DNA from: an uncultured beta proteobacterium
Lineage (GTDB): Bacteria; Pseudomonadota; Gammaproteobacteria; Burkholderiales; Burkholderiaceae_C
Reading direction: 5' to 3'
DNA length: 45,321 nt
NCBI GenBank assembly: GCA_903823025.1
Contig: CAIJRK010000021.1
Location: forward strand, 1-45,321
Shown one piece after another: positions 15,372 through 23,396 of the stretch. The notes under the pieces are model-generated. The model was not told the DNA's origin. It saw only the letters and a program-made list of their open reading frames with translations, and did not search any database. The stretch's first letter is position 1; each line of letters opens with the position of its first letter. Both the position numbers and the translations under genes were made by a program.

Positions 15372-16000
15372 AATTTCGCTCCTTCGGGGGCTGTCACAGT
15401 TGGTTTGCCTGCTTGGCGAGAACCGTAGGCGGTGCCCCAGCCCCACACTTCGGCCCCCTTGCCACGGCGCAGCACGCGGTTGCGCAAAATGTCGGCGACC
15501 ACATCACCGTCACCCGCAATCAAGGCCTTGGTCGAACACATCTCGGCACAGACCGGCAACTTGCCTTCGGCCAGCCGGTTGCGCCCGTATTTTTCAAACT
15601 CGGCCTGACTGCCGTTGACTTCGGGGCCGCCCGCGCAGAAGGTGCATTTATCCATCTTGCCGCGCACGCCAAACGTACCTTTTGAGGGGAACTGAGGCGC
15701 GCCAAACGGACAGGCATAAGCACAGTAGCCGCAGCCGATGCAGACATCTTTGTCATGCAACACCACGCCTTCGTCGGTGCGGTAGAAGCAGTTCACCGGA
15801 CACACGGCCATGCACGGCGCGTCGCTGCAATGCATACAGGCCACCGAGATAGATTTCTCGCCCGGGATGCCATCGTTCAACGTCACCACGCGGCGGCGAT
15901 TCACGCCCCACGGGACTTCATGCTCGTTCTTGCAAGCGGTCACGCAACCGTTGCACTCAATGCAACGCTCGGCGTCACAGACAAATTTCATTCGTGCCAT
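15368..16000 (-). CDS. formate dehydrogenase beta subunit, four-cluster ferredoxin
   Basis: The 210-residue electron-transfer subunit has the DMSO-reductase-family FeS-subunit pattern. The cluster motifs are CIECNGCVTACKNEH (about 13-27), CMHCSDAPCMAVCPVNC (about 56-72), CIGCGYCAYACPFGAPQ (about 87-103), CTFCAGG and the final CAEMC. It carries electrons from the molybdenum subunit to the cytochrome b subunit. It has no membrane helix, unlike FdnH, so anchoring relies on the gamma subunit. AAGGAG precedes the ATG, 10 bases after the alpha-subunit stop. Confidence 0.94.
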   Translation of the reverse strand: MARMKFVCDAERCIECNGCVTACKNEHEVPWGVNRRRVVTLNDGIPGEKSISVACMHCSDAPCMAVCPVNCFYRTDEGVVLHDKDVCIGCGYCAYACPFGAPQFPSKGTFGVRGKMDKCTFCAGGPEVNGSQAEFEKYGRNRLAEGKLPVCAEMCSTKALIAGDGDVVADILRNRVLRRGKGAEVWGWGTAYGSRQAGKPTVTAPEGAKL

Positions 16001-16010
16001 GTTTTTCTCC

Positions 16011-18971
16011 TTATGCTTTCTCGACGTTGCAGACCGTGGTTTTGGTCTCTTGCATCATCGTCACGCTGTCGTAACCGTAAGTGGTGCCGGTGTTGATGGC
16101 CTCGCCGCGCACAATCGGCGCGGCGCCTTCGGGGTAATAGGCCAACATGTCCTTGCCTTGCCAATGGCCCGAAAAGTGAAACGGCATGAACACGGTGTCC
16201 GGCCCGACACGCTCGGTGACCAGCGCCTGCACATTCAAACGCGCGCCCGTCGGGGTTGAAACCCATGCCCGTTCGCCATTGCGAATGCCTTTGTCGGCGG
16301 CCACTTGGGGGTTGATCTCGATGAACATTTCTTGCTGCAACTCAGCCAGCCACGGGTTCGAGCGAGTTTCTTCACCGCCGCCTTCGTACTCCACCAAGCG
16401 GCCCGAGGTCATGATGAACGGGAACTTTTCGTGAATTTTTTCGGCCACATTTTTATCCTGAATCGTCTTGAACAACGTAGGCAAACGCCAGAACACTTTC
16501 TTGTCGTCGTGCGTTGGGTACTTGGCCACCAGATCAGGCCGGATGCCATACAAAGGTTCGCGGTGCTGCGGAATAGCGTCAGGAAAATTCCACACCACGG
16601 CACGCGCTTTGGCGTTACCAAACGGATAACAACCATGCACCTGCAGCACCACGCGCTGAATGCCGCCGGACATATCGGTTTTCCAGTTCTTGCCGTCAGC
16701 CGCTGTTTTTTCGACGTCGGTCAGGTCGTCCCACCAGCCTAATTTTTTGAGCAACACATGGTCAAACTCGGGGTAGCCGGTCGTGATGTCCGCGCCCAAA
16801 GAATGCGAGCCATCTTCGGCCAGCAGATTCTGCCCTTCACGCTCCACGCCAAAGTTAGCGCGGAAGTTGCCGCCACCATCCATGACGTGTTTGGAGGTGT
16901 CGTACAAGTTAGGTGAACCGGGATGTTTGAGCGACGGGTTGCCAAAACAAGGCCACGGCAAACCGAAGTAATCACCCGTGAAGTCGTAACCGGTTTCTTT
17001 GTCTTTGCCGCCCATGGCTTTGAGTGTTTTGACATCAAAAACGTGCATGTTGCGCATGTGCGCTTTGAGCCGTTCCGGGCTTTGACCGGTATAGCCAATC
17101 GTCCAGACTGAACCATTGATTTCACGCAAAATATCTTCAGGCATCGGCTCGTCCATGCCTTTGACTTTTTGCATTTTGTAGTTCTTGGATAACTCTTTGC
17201 CAAAGCCCAGCTTATCGGCAAACTGCTGCATGATCATGTGGTCGCTACGACTCTCCCACAGCGGCTCAATCACTTTGGAGCGCCATTGCAAAGATCGGTT
17301 CGAGGCCGTCACTGAACCACTGGTTTCAAACTGTGTGGCAGCGGGCAACAGGTACACCGCACGATTCGGATTCACGTCCTCGGGCTTGCCCGGCATGGCC
17401 GCCATGGCCGCTGTGGCCGACGGATAAGGATCGACCACCACCAGCAAATCAAGCTTGTCCATGGCGCGTTTCATCTCCAGACCGCGCGTTTGCGAGTTGG
17501 GCGAATGGCCCCAATAAAACACGCCGCGCAGGTTGGAGTCCTGGTCAATCAGCTCGTTTTTCTCCAGCACGCCATCAATCCAGCGCGACACGGTAATGCC
17601 GGGCTTGGTCATCATGGCAGGCGATGAAAACCGGCCCTTGATCCATTCGTAATCGACGCCCCAAGCTTTGGCGAAGTGCTTCCAGGAACCTTCTGTTAAC
17701 CCGTAATAACCGGGCAACGAATCGGGGTTAGGCCCGACATCGGTGGCCCCCTGCACATTGTCGTGGCCCCGGAAAATGTTGGTGCCGCCGCCCGACTTGC
17801 CCACATTGCCCAACGCCAATTGCAAAATGCACGATGCCCGCACGATGGCGTTGCCGGTGGTGTGCTGGGTTTGCCCCATGCACCAGACCACGGTGCCCGG
17901 ACGGTTCTCGTTGAGCATCGTCGCGATCTTGATCATCTGCGCCTCTTTGACGCCGCAAGCCTCTTCAACCTTGTCCGGCGTCCACTTGGCCAGCACTTCT
18001 TCTTTGACCTTTTCCATGCCATAAACACGGTCGTTGATGTACTGCTTGTCTTCCCAGCCGTTCTTGAAAATGTGGTGCAGCAGTCCAAACAAAAAGGCAA
18101 TGTCGGAGCCTGAACGAATGCGCACGTACTCGTCCGCCTTGGCCGCCGTGCGGGTGAAACGCGGGTCCACCACAATCATCTTGCAGCCGGTTTCTTTGGC
18201 GTGCAGCATGTGCAACATGCTGACCGGGTGCGCCTCGGCGGCGTTGGAGCCAATGTACAAAGCGATCTTGCTGTTTTGCATGTCGTTGTACGAGTTGGTC
18301 ATCGCGCCATAACCCCAGGTATTGGCGACACCGGCCACCGTGGTGGAGTGGCAAATACGGGCTTGGTGGTCGCAGTTGTTGCTGCCCCAATAACTCACAA
18401 ACTTACGCAGCAAATAGGCCTGCTCGTTGTTGTGTTTGGAAGAACCAATCCAGTAAATCGAATCCGGCCCGCTGGCCTTGCGCAAGTCCATCAGCTTGGC
18501 ACTGATTTCGGTTAAAGCCGTGTCCCAGCTCATGCGTTCGTACTTGCCGTTGACCAGTTTCATCGGGTAACGCAGCCGGTATTCACCGTGCCCGTGTTCG
18601 CGCAAAGCCGCCCCTTTGGCGCAATGGGCACCCAAATTAATCGGAGAATCAAACACCGGTTCCTGACGCACCCAGACGCCGTTTTCAACCACCGCATCGA
18701 CCGCGCAACCGACGGAACAGTGAGTGCAAACCGTGCGCTTGACCTCAATTTTTCCTTCGCCCATCAATGCGGCACTGGTGGCCGCTGTGGCTTTTTTAAC
18801 CAGCGTCAACTGCGACGCGGCCAGCCCAACACCCACGCCCAAACCGGAGCGCCGCAAAAATGCACGCCGATCCATCGTCGGCAACGCCTGGGACAAACCC
18901 CGGCGCAGGCTGTGCGCAAAAGGAGAACGGGTTGCGGTGTCAAACGACCCCGCTTTTTTAGTTAACAACAT
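16011..18971 (-). CDS. formate dehydrogenase alpha subunit (molybdenum, Tat-exported)
   Basis: The 986-residue catalytic subunit oxidises formate to CO2 in the periplasm. A twin-arginine signal is present: MDRRAFLRRSGLGVGVGLAA, about 32 residues in, after an unusually long N-region. The [4Fe-4S] motif CTHCSVGCAVD is completed by the Cys in GAHCAKGAALREHG. The catalytic residue is Cys in DHQARICHSTTVAG, not selenocysteine. Molybdopterin contacts include GSNAAEAHPVSMLH and VVDPRFTRTAAKADEY, and the C-terminal domain has ERAWVSTPTGARLNVQALV. I chose ATG 18969-18971, which follows GGAGAG; an upstream in-frame TTG would include that site in the coding region. It follows the small Tat protein gene and begins the alpha-beta-lipoprotein-gamma series. 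Confidence 0.95.
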   Translation of the reverse strand: MLLTKKAGSFDTATRSPFAHSLRRGLSQALPTMDRRAFLRRSGLGVGVGLAASQLTLVKKATAATSAALMGEGKIEVKRTVCTHCSVGCAVDAVVENGVWVRQEPVFDSPINLGAHCAKGAALREHGHGEYRLRYPMKLVNGKYERMSWDTALTEISAKLMDLRKASGPDSIYWIGSSKHNNEQAYLLRKFVSYWGSNNCDHQARICHSTTVAGVANTWGYGAMTNSYNDMQNSKIALYIGSNAAEAHPVSMLHMLHAKETGCKMIVVDPRFTRTAAKADEYVRIRSGSDIAFLFGLLHHIFKNGWEDKQYINDRVYGMEKVKEEVLAKWTPDKVEEACGVKEAQMIKIATMLNENRPGTVVWCMGQTQHTTGNAIVRASCILQLALGNVGKSGGGTNIFRGHDNVQGATDVGPNPDSLPGYYGLTEGSWKHFAKAWGVDYEWIKGRFSSPAMMTKPGITVSRWIDGVLEKNELIDQDSNLRGVFYWGHSPNSQTRGLEMKRAMDKLDLLVVVDPYPSATAAMAAMPGKPEDVNPNRAVYLLPAATQFETSGSVTASNRSLQWRSKVIEPLWESRSDHMIMQQFADKLGFGKELSKNYKMQKVKGMDEPMPEDILREINGSVWTIGYTGQSPERLKAHMRNMHVFDVKTLKAMGGKDKETGYDFTGDYFGLPWPCFGNPSLKHPGSPNLYDTSKHVMDGGGNFRANFGVEREGQNLLAEDGSHSLGADITTGYPEFDHVLLKKLGWWDDLTDVEKTAADGKNWKTDMSGGIQRVVLQVHGCYPFGNAKARAVVWNFPDAIPQHREPLYGIRPDLVAKYPTHDDKKVFWRLPTLFKTIQDKNVAEKIHEKFPFIMTSGRLVEYEGGGEETRSNPWLAELQQEMFIEINPQVAADKGIRNGERAWVSTPTGARLNVQALVTERVGPDTVFMPFHFSGHWQGKDMLAYYPEGAAPIVRGEAINTGTTYGYDSVTMMQETKTTVCNVEKA

Positions 18972-19032
18972 GAAACTCTCCAAAGTCAGCGGGGTTCAGG
19001 GCTGAATCCGCGCAGAACGGTGTGGTGAAAAA

Positions 19033-19242
19033 TCAGACGCGGGCCGTCTTGTAATACTGCTTGACGTGCGCACTCAAAGCGTAGCCGCCGCCGTTTTCAG
19101 GCGCCGGTTTGGGCAACTCAGCCACCGCCGCCACCGGCGTTTCGGTTGTCAACAAAGAGGCCGAAGCCACAGCGGCGCCTGCGGCAGAAGCGAATAGAAA
19201 AAATCCCCGACGGGAGGCGGTTTTAGGCTGGCTGTTTGGCAT
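19033..19242 (-). CDS. small Tat-signal protein of formate dehydrogenase loci
   Basis: The 69-residue protein consists of a twin-arginine signal, SRRGFFLFASAAGAAVASAS, and a mature tail of about 40 residues ending YALSAHVKQYYKTARV. Such small 'formate dehydrogenase region Tat target' proteins precede fdhA in many Proteobacteria; an accessory role in export or subunit stability is suspected but unproven. ATG 19240-19242 has GGAG upstream; a preceding TTG in frame is less likely. It is the first gene after the promoter/operator at 19270-19314. Confidence 0.85.
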   Translation of the reverse strand: MPNSQPKTASRRGFFLFASAAGAAVASASLLTTETPVAAVAELPKPAPENGGGYALSAHVKQYYKTARV

Positions 19243-19269
19243 GATGGTCTCCAACGAATGCTTATCGCT

Positions 19270-19314
19270 TATGAAATTGATTTCATAGTTTACGAGGACT
19301 TTAATCTACCGCAA
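19270..19314 (-). promoter_or_regulatory. fdh structural-operon promoter with an overlapping palindrome
   Basis: On the minus strand TTGCGG (19309-19314) and TAAACT (19287-19292) are separated by 16 bases. Directly downstream is a perfect palindrome with 8-bp arms TATGAAAT (19270-19277) and ATTTCATA (19280-19287), which overlaps the end of the -10 box and the expected start of transcription. That placement suits a repressor site. The regulator is not in the window. Confidence 0.55.
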
Positions 19315-19498
19315 TGACTTTTTTGGAAATGAAGGTTATGAGCGCCAAGGGTAAATACTGAGACAAATAGACTGAGAGGTGACGAACGCCAAGGCCTCAG
19401 TCAACCATAGATTTTCCCTTCTTGGGCAATATCGGCCAGCAAACCTGCCCGTGCAGCGTCCAGCTCTATTTTTTGGCTCATCACGAGACATTCAAACC

Positions 19499-20122
19499 TC
19501 ACGCCAACATATCAAAACCTTGCGCTTCAACGCTCATAAAAGCGCGGGTGAGTTCAGCCAGCGCGGCATAGAAATGCGCTTTGGGGTGTTGCTGCAAGTC
19601 GTCGCACAGTTGCGTCACCCAAGGCTGTAGATGCGTCGAAAAGAACGCGCGTTGGCGTGTGAGATTGGCGACAGCCACATCTTCACCGGCGATCAAATAG
19701 CGCATCACTTCGCACAAATAGGCGATGTGGTCTTCGGTTTCGGACATGGCTTCATCACGCGCCAAGCCCAGCGCATTCAACTCAGTACGCAATCGAGCCA
19801 GCGGTTTCTCGTTGAGAAAGCCGCTTAAAAAATGCGAGCCATACAAGTACACGTCGGGCTTGCCCAAGCCTTCAAACAAGGTGTTGTATTCCTGGCGAAT
19901 CGCCTCGTCTGTCATCTCGCGGGCCACGCCGACCAGCGCCCGCCAAGGCTCTTCCAGAAAAGCCCCGGCAGCGGGCGCTTCGGTGGTGGCAACGCGCAGG
20001 TTGGCAAGAAATTCAGTCGCAGGTGGCGCGTAGTACAAAAAGGCCAACAAGCCATAAAGTTCTGAACGCGCCGTTTCCTCGTCGAGGGCGCTGGTTTGCA
20101 AAAGGTGAGTGGCTGACGTCAT
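19499..20122 (-). CDS. TorD/DmsD-family chaperone
   Basis: The 207-residue all-helical protein belongs to the TorD family, which binds twin-arginine signals and molybdoenzyme precursors during cofactor insertion. Visible features are the early LYGLLAFLYYAPPATEFLAN, the LFEGLGKPDVYLYGSHFLSG segment (about 90-110), equivalent to the family's Y-x-x-L-F and P-x-x-S-x-Y area, and DHIAYLCEVMRYLIAGED. The ATG 20120-20122 begins 2 bases after the stop of the polyferredoxin gene, so the two are coupled. The likely client is the FdhA precursor encoded downstream. Confidence 0.9.
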   Translation of the reverse strand: MTSATHLLQTSALDEETARSELYGLLAFLYYAPPATEFLANLRVATTEAPAAGAFLEEPWRALVGVAREMTDEAIRQEYNTLFEGLGKPDVYLYGSHFLSGFLNEKPLARLRTELNALGLARDEAMSETEDHIAYLCEVMRYLIAGEDVAVANLTRQRAFFSTHLQPWVTQLCDDLQQHPKAHFYAALAELTRAFMSVEAQGFDMLA

Positions 20123-20124
20123 GT

Positions 20125-22233
20125 TCAAAAGTCCGTTATTTTGATTTCGTTCGGAGCCGAGTAAATGTCAATCACCCGGCAGTCGCTGCACATTTTCAGG
20201 CGTTCCAGCGCGGCGCCCTGGAACATGCTGTGCCCGGACAACTTGCCCAGCATGGCTTCGATGGCTTTGAGCGTGCCAAACGGTTTGCCGCAACGCACGC
20301 AGGCGTAGGGTTTCATCTCGTTAATCACTACCGCTTCTTTGCGCTGCGGCGCAAGGTTCAGGCGCGGCACCAAGGCGAGTGCGTTTTCAGGACAGGTGGT
20401 GACGCACAGGCCGCATTGCACACAATTTTTCTCAATGAACTTGAGCTGGGGCGCCTCCTCGTTGTCTTGCAAGGCGCTGGCCGGACAAGCGTTGACGCAA
20501 CTCAGGCACAAGGTGCAGGTGTCTTTGTTGATCGTCAACGCGCCCAACGGCGAGCCGACGGCGGGCAGCGCGATGACCTCGGCTTTCACCGGCGCGTGGT
20601 CGATTAAATGATCCAGCGCCAGCGCCAGCGTGGCGCGCTTTTCGGGCTGCACGGCAAAGCTGGCCGTGCGGGCCACCCCCTGCGCGGGCGCGGCTTGCAG
20701 CGCTTGGTCCAACGCCGCCAAGTCGCGGGCGTCTTTGGCGTGCAGCAGCCGGAAGTGTTCGCCCTGATAACCCAGCCCGGTCAGAATTGCTTGCGCCACC
20801 GCCATCTGGCTGCGAAGCGCCTCATGGTATTGCGGCGCTTCTTCATCAGTCATCAAGACCCAGACCTGCGACGCGCCATAAGCAATCGCCGTCAGCCAGA
20901 CCTCCAGTCCCAGCGAGGAGGTGTGCCAGAGCGAGACAGGAATCACCCGTGCGGGCACGCCCTGCGTCCCGCCCGAGGCGCCGCCTTCAAGCTGTGCCGC
21001 CCGGCCCAAGTCGTCCAGCAAACGTGTGCCGCCTTCTTGGCTGTGAAACAACAACGCAGCATGCTTGCCGCCGCTGCGGGCGTAAGTGCCCAAAATCGTT
21101 TTGAGCTTGACGCCTTGCTCGCTGGCACGCGGATAGGCAAAGGTCAACGCACCGGTCGGGCAGACCGTGGTGCAGGTGCCGCAACCCACGCACAAATTGG
21201 GGTTGACCTTAATTTGCTGGCGACTGCGATCACTGCTAATGGCCGAGGCCGAACAGACGTCAATGCACGCCGTGCAGCCGGTTTTTTCGTTGCGACTGTG
21301 GGCGCATATTTTTTGTTTATAGACAAAGAACTTGGGCTTTTCAAACTCACCTACCAAGCTGCGCAAAATCATCAGCGGCTTCAGGTCGTGACCGTTCCAG
21401 CGCCAATAACCTTGCGGTAATGCGTGCTGACTGAACGCGGGCGTGGCGCGCAAGTCCAGCACCAGATCAAAGTTTTCACTCAAAGTCTCAGGCTCTCGGC
21501 TGAAGTCAATCGCCCCCGCCACTTTGCACACGGCGACGCAAGACCGATGCGATTTACACAGGCTTAAATCAATTTGATAATCCAGGCCGATGGCGTCTTC
21601 AGGGCACGCCACCAGACAAGCATTGCAGCGCATACACAAGTCCAGATCAATCGGGTTGTTGCGTAACCACTTCAACTCGAAGGCGCCCAGCCAGCCGTTC
21701 AACGACTGAATCTGGCCGCCCAACACCGGGTAACGTCGTTCTTGCAGGGCACCGCCAAAGCCCAGCGTATCGCCCGCGCCTTGCGTGAACAGCGTGATGT
21801 CGAGGTCGTCGCCCAGCAGTTCAGCGGCTCGTTCAGCGGCGCCCAATTCGCCAATGATCAGCAAACGTCCCTCGCTTTTGTAGGTGACGGTGGCAACCGG
21901 TTCAGGCGCGGGCAAATGAGCAGCGGCCAGCAGCGCGGCGATTTTGGGACTGGCCTGACGCGCGTCTTTGCTCCAGCCGCCGGTCTCGCGGATGTTCACA
22001 AAACGAATCGGAGAAGTCGTTCCCTGCGTTTGTTCGGCCAATTCGGTGAACAAGCGTTTTTCTTGTGTGCAGGCGACCACGACCTCGTCGCCCGACTGGA
22101 TGGCTTTAAGAAAATCACCGGCTTCGCGGCGACACAAAGTCGAGTGAAGGGTCAGGTTTTCATTCAGTGCTGCGCCCAGACTTTGGGGGTTCAGCGGCAT
22201 GGTTTGGTTGCAATCGCAAATCAGTGTGGTCAT
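20125..22233 (-). CDS. polyferredoxin of the fdh accessory cluster
   Basis: The 702-residue cytosolic protein carries many [4Fe-4S] motifs: CMRCNACLVACPEDAIGLDY, CKSHRSCVAVCKVAGA, CTACIDVCSASAI, CVGCGTCTTVCPTGALTFAY, then CTLCLSCVNACPASAL and CVQCGLCVTTCPENALALV, plus a late CVRCGKPFGT and a CSDCR pair. The N-terminal third (EGRLLIIGELGAAERAAELL) resembles a small nucleotide-binding domain. I set the start at ATG 22231-22233, where the typical N-terminus MTTLICDCNQTMPLN begins; the longer frame lies within the DUF3306 gene. Its place between DUF3306 and the TorD-like gene is typical of betaproteobacterial fdh loci. It may feed or draw electrons during maturation; the exact role is unknown. 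Confidence 0.88.
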   Translation of the reverse strand: MTTLICDCNQTMPLNPQSLGAALNENLTLHSTLCRREAGDFLKAIQSGDEVVVACTQEKRLFTELAEQTQGTTSPIRFVNIRETGGWSKDARQASPKIAALLAAAHLPAPEPVATVTYKSEGRLLIIGELGAAERAAELLGDDLDITLFTQGAGDTLGFGGALQERRYPVLGGQIQSLNGWLGAFELKWLRNNPIDLDLCMRCNACLVACPEDAIGLDYQIDLSLCKSHRSCVAVCKVAGAIDFSREPETLSENFDLVLDLRATPAFSQHALPQGYWRWNGHDLKPLMILRSLVGEFEKPKFFVYKQKICAHSRNEKTGCTACIDVCSASAISSDRSRQQIKVNPNLCVGCGTCTTVCPTGALTFAYPRASEQGVKLKTILGTYARSGGKHAALLFHSQEGGTRLLDDLGRAAQLEGGASGGTQGVPARVIPVSLWHTSSLGLEVWLTAIAYGASQVWVLMTDEEAPQYHEALRSQMAVAQAILTGLGYQGEHFRLLHAKDARDLAALDQALQAAPAQGVARTASFAVQPEKRATLALALDHLIDHAPVKAEVIALPAVGSPLGALTINKDTCTLCLSCVNACPASALQDNEEAPQLKFIEKNCVQCGLCVTTCPENALALVPRLNLAPQRKEAVVINEMKPYACVRCGKPFGTLKAIEAMLGKLSGHSMFQGAALERLKMCSDCRVIDIYSAPNEIKITDF

Positions 22234-22846
22234 GGTCTGGGCGGTGCTCTTGGGACGGGTTTTCGATGAGAGGTGCAGCGTCAATAGGTGGCGACTGCGC
22301 GAGAGGCAATGAGGCGATACGCGGTGGCGTGGCCGCTTCAACGGCCTGTTCTACAGGCGTATGGACAGCGGGCTGTGGCTTGTTTTTTGGCAGGCCTGCT
22401 TCGTCTTTTTCCTCTTCCTCAAACAGCTTGAGGAATTTGGCGCTGGCCATTTGGCGCAACATGGATTCAGGCAAAGGCGAAGGCTTGGCGTAATCGTCAA
22501 TGTAGATGTCGAGCCGATCCATCACGTTGTAGTGCGGGTCGGTGAACAGCTTTTTCATGGCGGCGTTGCGAATTTCGGGGGCCACATCACGCGCCACAAA
22601 AGGGGCGTAATTGGACTCGGCGGTGAGGCGCTGCACGTCTTCCAGCGTGAGCAAAGGCGCTCGCTCATCCCGGCGCTTGGCAGCCTCTGTGGCGTCGGGC
22701 AACGGTGGATTTGCCTGCGAAGTGAGCGCGCGGGCGTTCGGGTCTTGAATAGCGACCGGCGCGGCAATGGCCGGTTCGTCCAGCGCTTTGCCCTCACGAA
22801 CGGCTTGCTTGCGTTGCGACCAGCGGCCTAAAAATCCGTCAGCCAC
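22160..22846 (-). CDS. DUF3306 protein of the fdh accessory cluster
   Basis: The 228-residue protein has the family N-terminus ADGFLGRWSQRKQAVREG. A helical central domain follows: LTLEDVQRLTAESNYAPFVA and AMKKLFTDPHYNVMDRLDIY. I chose GTG 22844-22846, which overlaps the DUF3305 stop by 8 bases (GTGGCTGA); in-frame codons further upstream lie inside DUF3305. The 3' end overlaps the polyferredoxin start by 74 bases, and this long overlap adds a Pro/His-rich tail that may not be essential. The family is almost always found with formate dehydrogenase genes; the biochemical role is unknown. Confidence 0.85.
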   Translation of the reverse strand: MADGFLGRWSQRKQAVREGKALDEPAIAAPVAIQDPNARALTSQANPPLPDATEAAKRRDERAPLLTLEDVQRLTAESNYAPFVARDVAPEIRNAAMKKLFTDPHYNVMDRLDIYIDDYAKPSPLPESMLRQMASAKFLKLFEEEEKDEAGLPKNKPQPAVHTPVEQAVEAATPPRIASLPLAQSPPIDAAPLIENPSQEHRPDHDHTDLRLQPNHAAEPPKSGRSTE

Positions 22847-23396
22847 GACCACCGCCCCGATTCTTTTCGGTACTGATGGACGCCGGGTTGCCAAAGCGAT
22901 CCGTCAACGAGCGAAAGCTTTCCGGGCGCTTGCGACGCCGGGGTTCCACGACGTAATGGTCGGCGACAAAAGTCTGCAACCACTCAACCACAGGCGCTGT
23001 CGCGGGCACCTGTTCAACCGTTTCCTGCGCATCCAGCCAGCGGCCTGCATCGTGGTAACTCAGACTCACCATTTCGGGTTTGGCAATCGGCTCGTCGGTG
23101 ATGCCCGGCGCTTCTTCCATGCGCCACAGCACAAACCAACCCGGCGCTTGCGTGGTGGCGTTGAGGTAGTAACCCTCGGCATCGTCTTTGAACAATTCGA
23201 CCTTGAAACCGGGATGCAGCCAGCGTTCTTCGTTGTCGTTTTTATAGAGTCGGCGCGGCGCGTTGCCAAAGCCGTCTTCGTGCGGCACCACGTCGGCCAG
23301 CACCCAGCGCCAGGGTTGCCAGCGACTCATCGGGCCTTCGATGCGCTCGCGCCGTAAGATAACGGCGACTTCAATGGAGGGGCGGTTGTGGGTCAT
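22839..23396 (-). CDS. DUF3305 protein of the fdh accessory cluster
   Basis: The 185-residue protein begins THNRPSIEVAVILRRERIEG after the Met and contains the family's SRWQPWRWVLADVV segment, WLHPGFKVELFKDDAEGYYL and PGWFVLWRMEE. The C-terminus is Arg/Gly-rich and basic. The ATG at 23394-23396 directly abuts the predicted end of the IscB element, and no good ribosome-binding site is visible, so the insertion may have altered translation or transcription of the accessory genes. The family accompanies DUF3306 and formate dehydrogenase; its function is unknown. Confidence 0.85.
   Translation of the reverse strand: MTHNRPSIEVAVILRRERIEGPMSRWQPWRWVLADVVPHEDGFGNAPRRLYKNDNEERWLHPGFKVELFKDDAEGYYLNATTQAPGWFVLWRMEEAPGITDEPIAKPEMVSLSYHDAGRWLDAQETVEQVPATAPVVEWLQTFVADHYVVEPRRRKRPESFRSLTDRFGNPASISTEKNRGGGRG

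Noticed and set aside
16011..18971. Selenocysteine in the formate dehydrogenase catalytic subunit
   Set aside because: The frame has no in-frame TGA at the active site; the residue is Cys, as also in fdsA.
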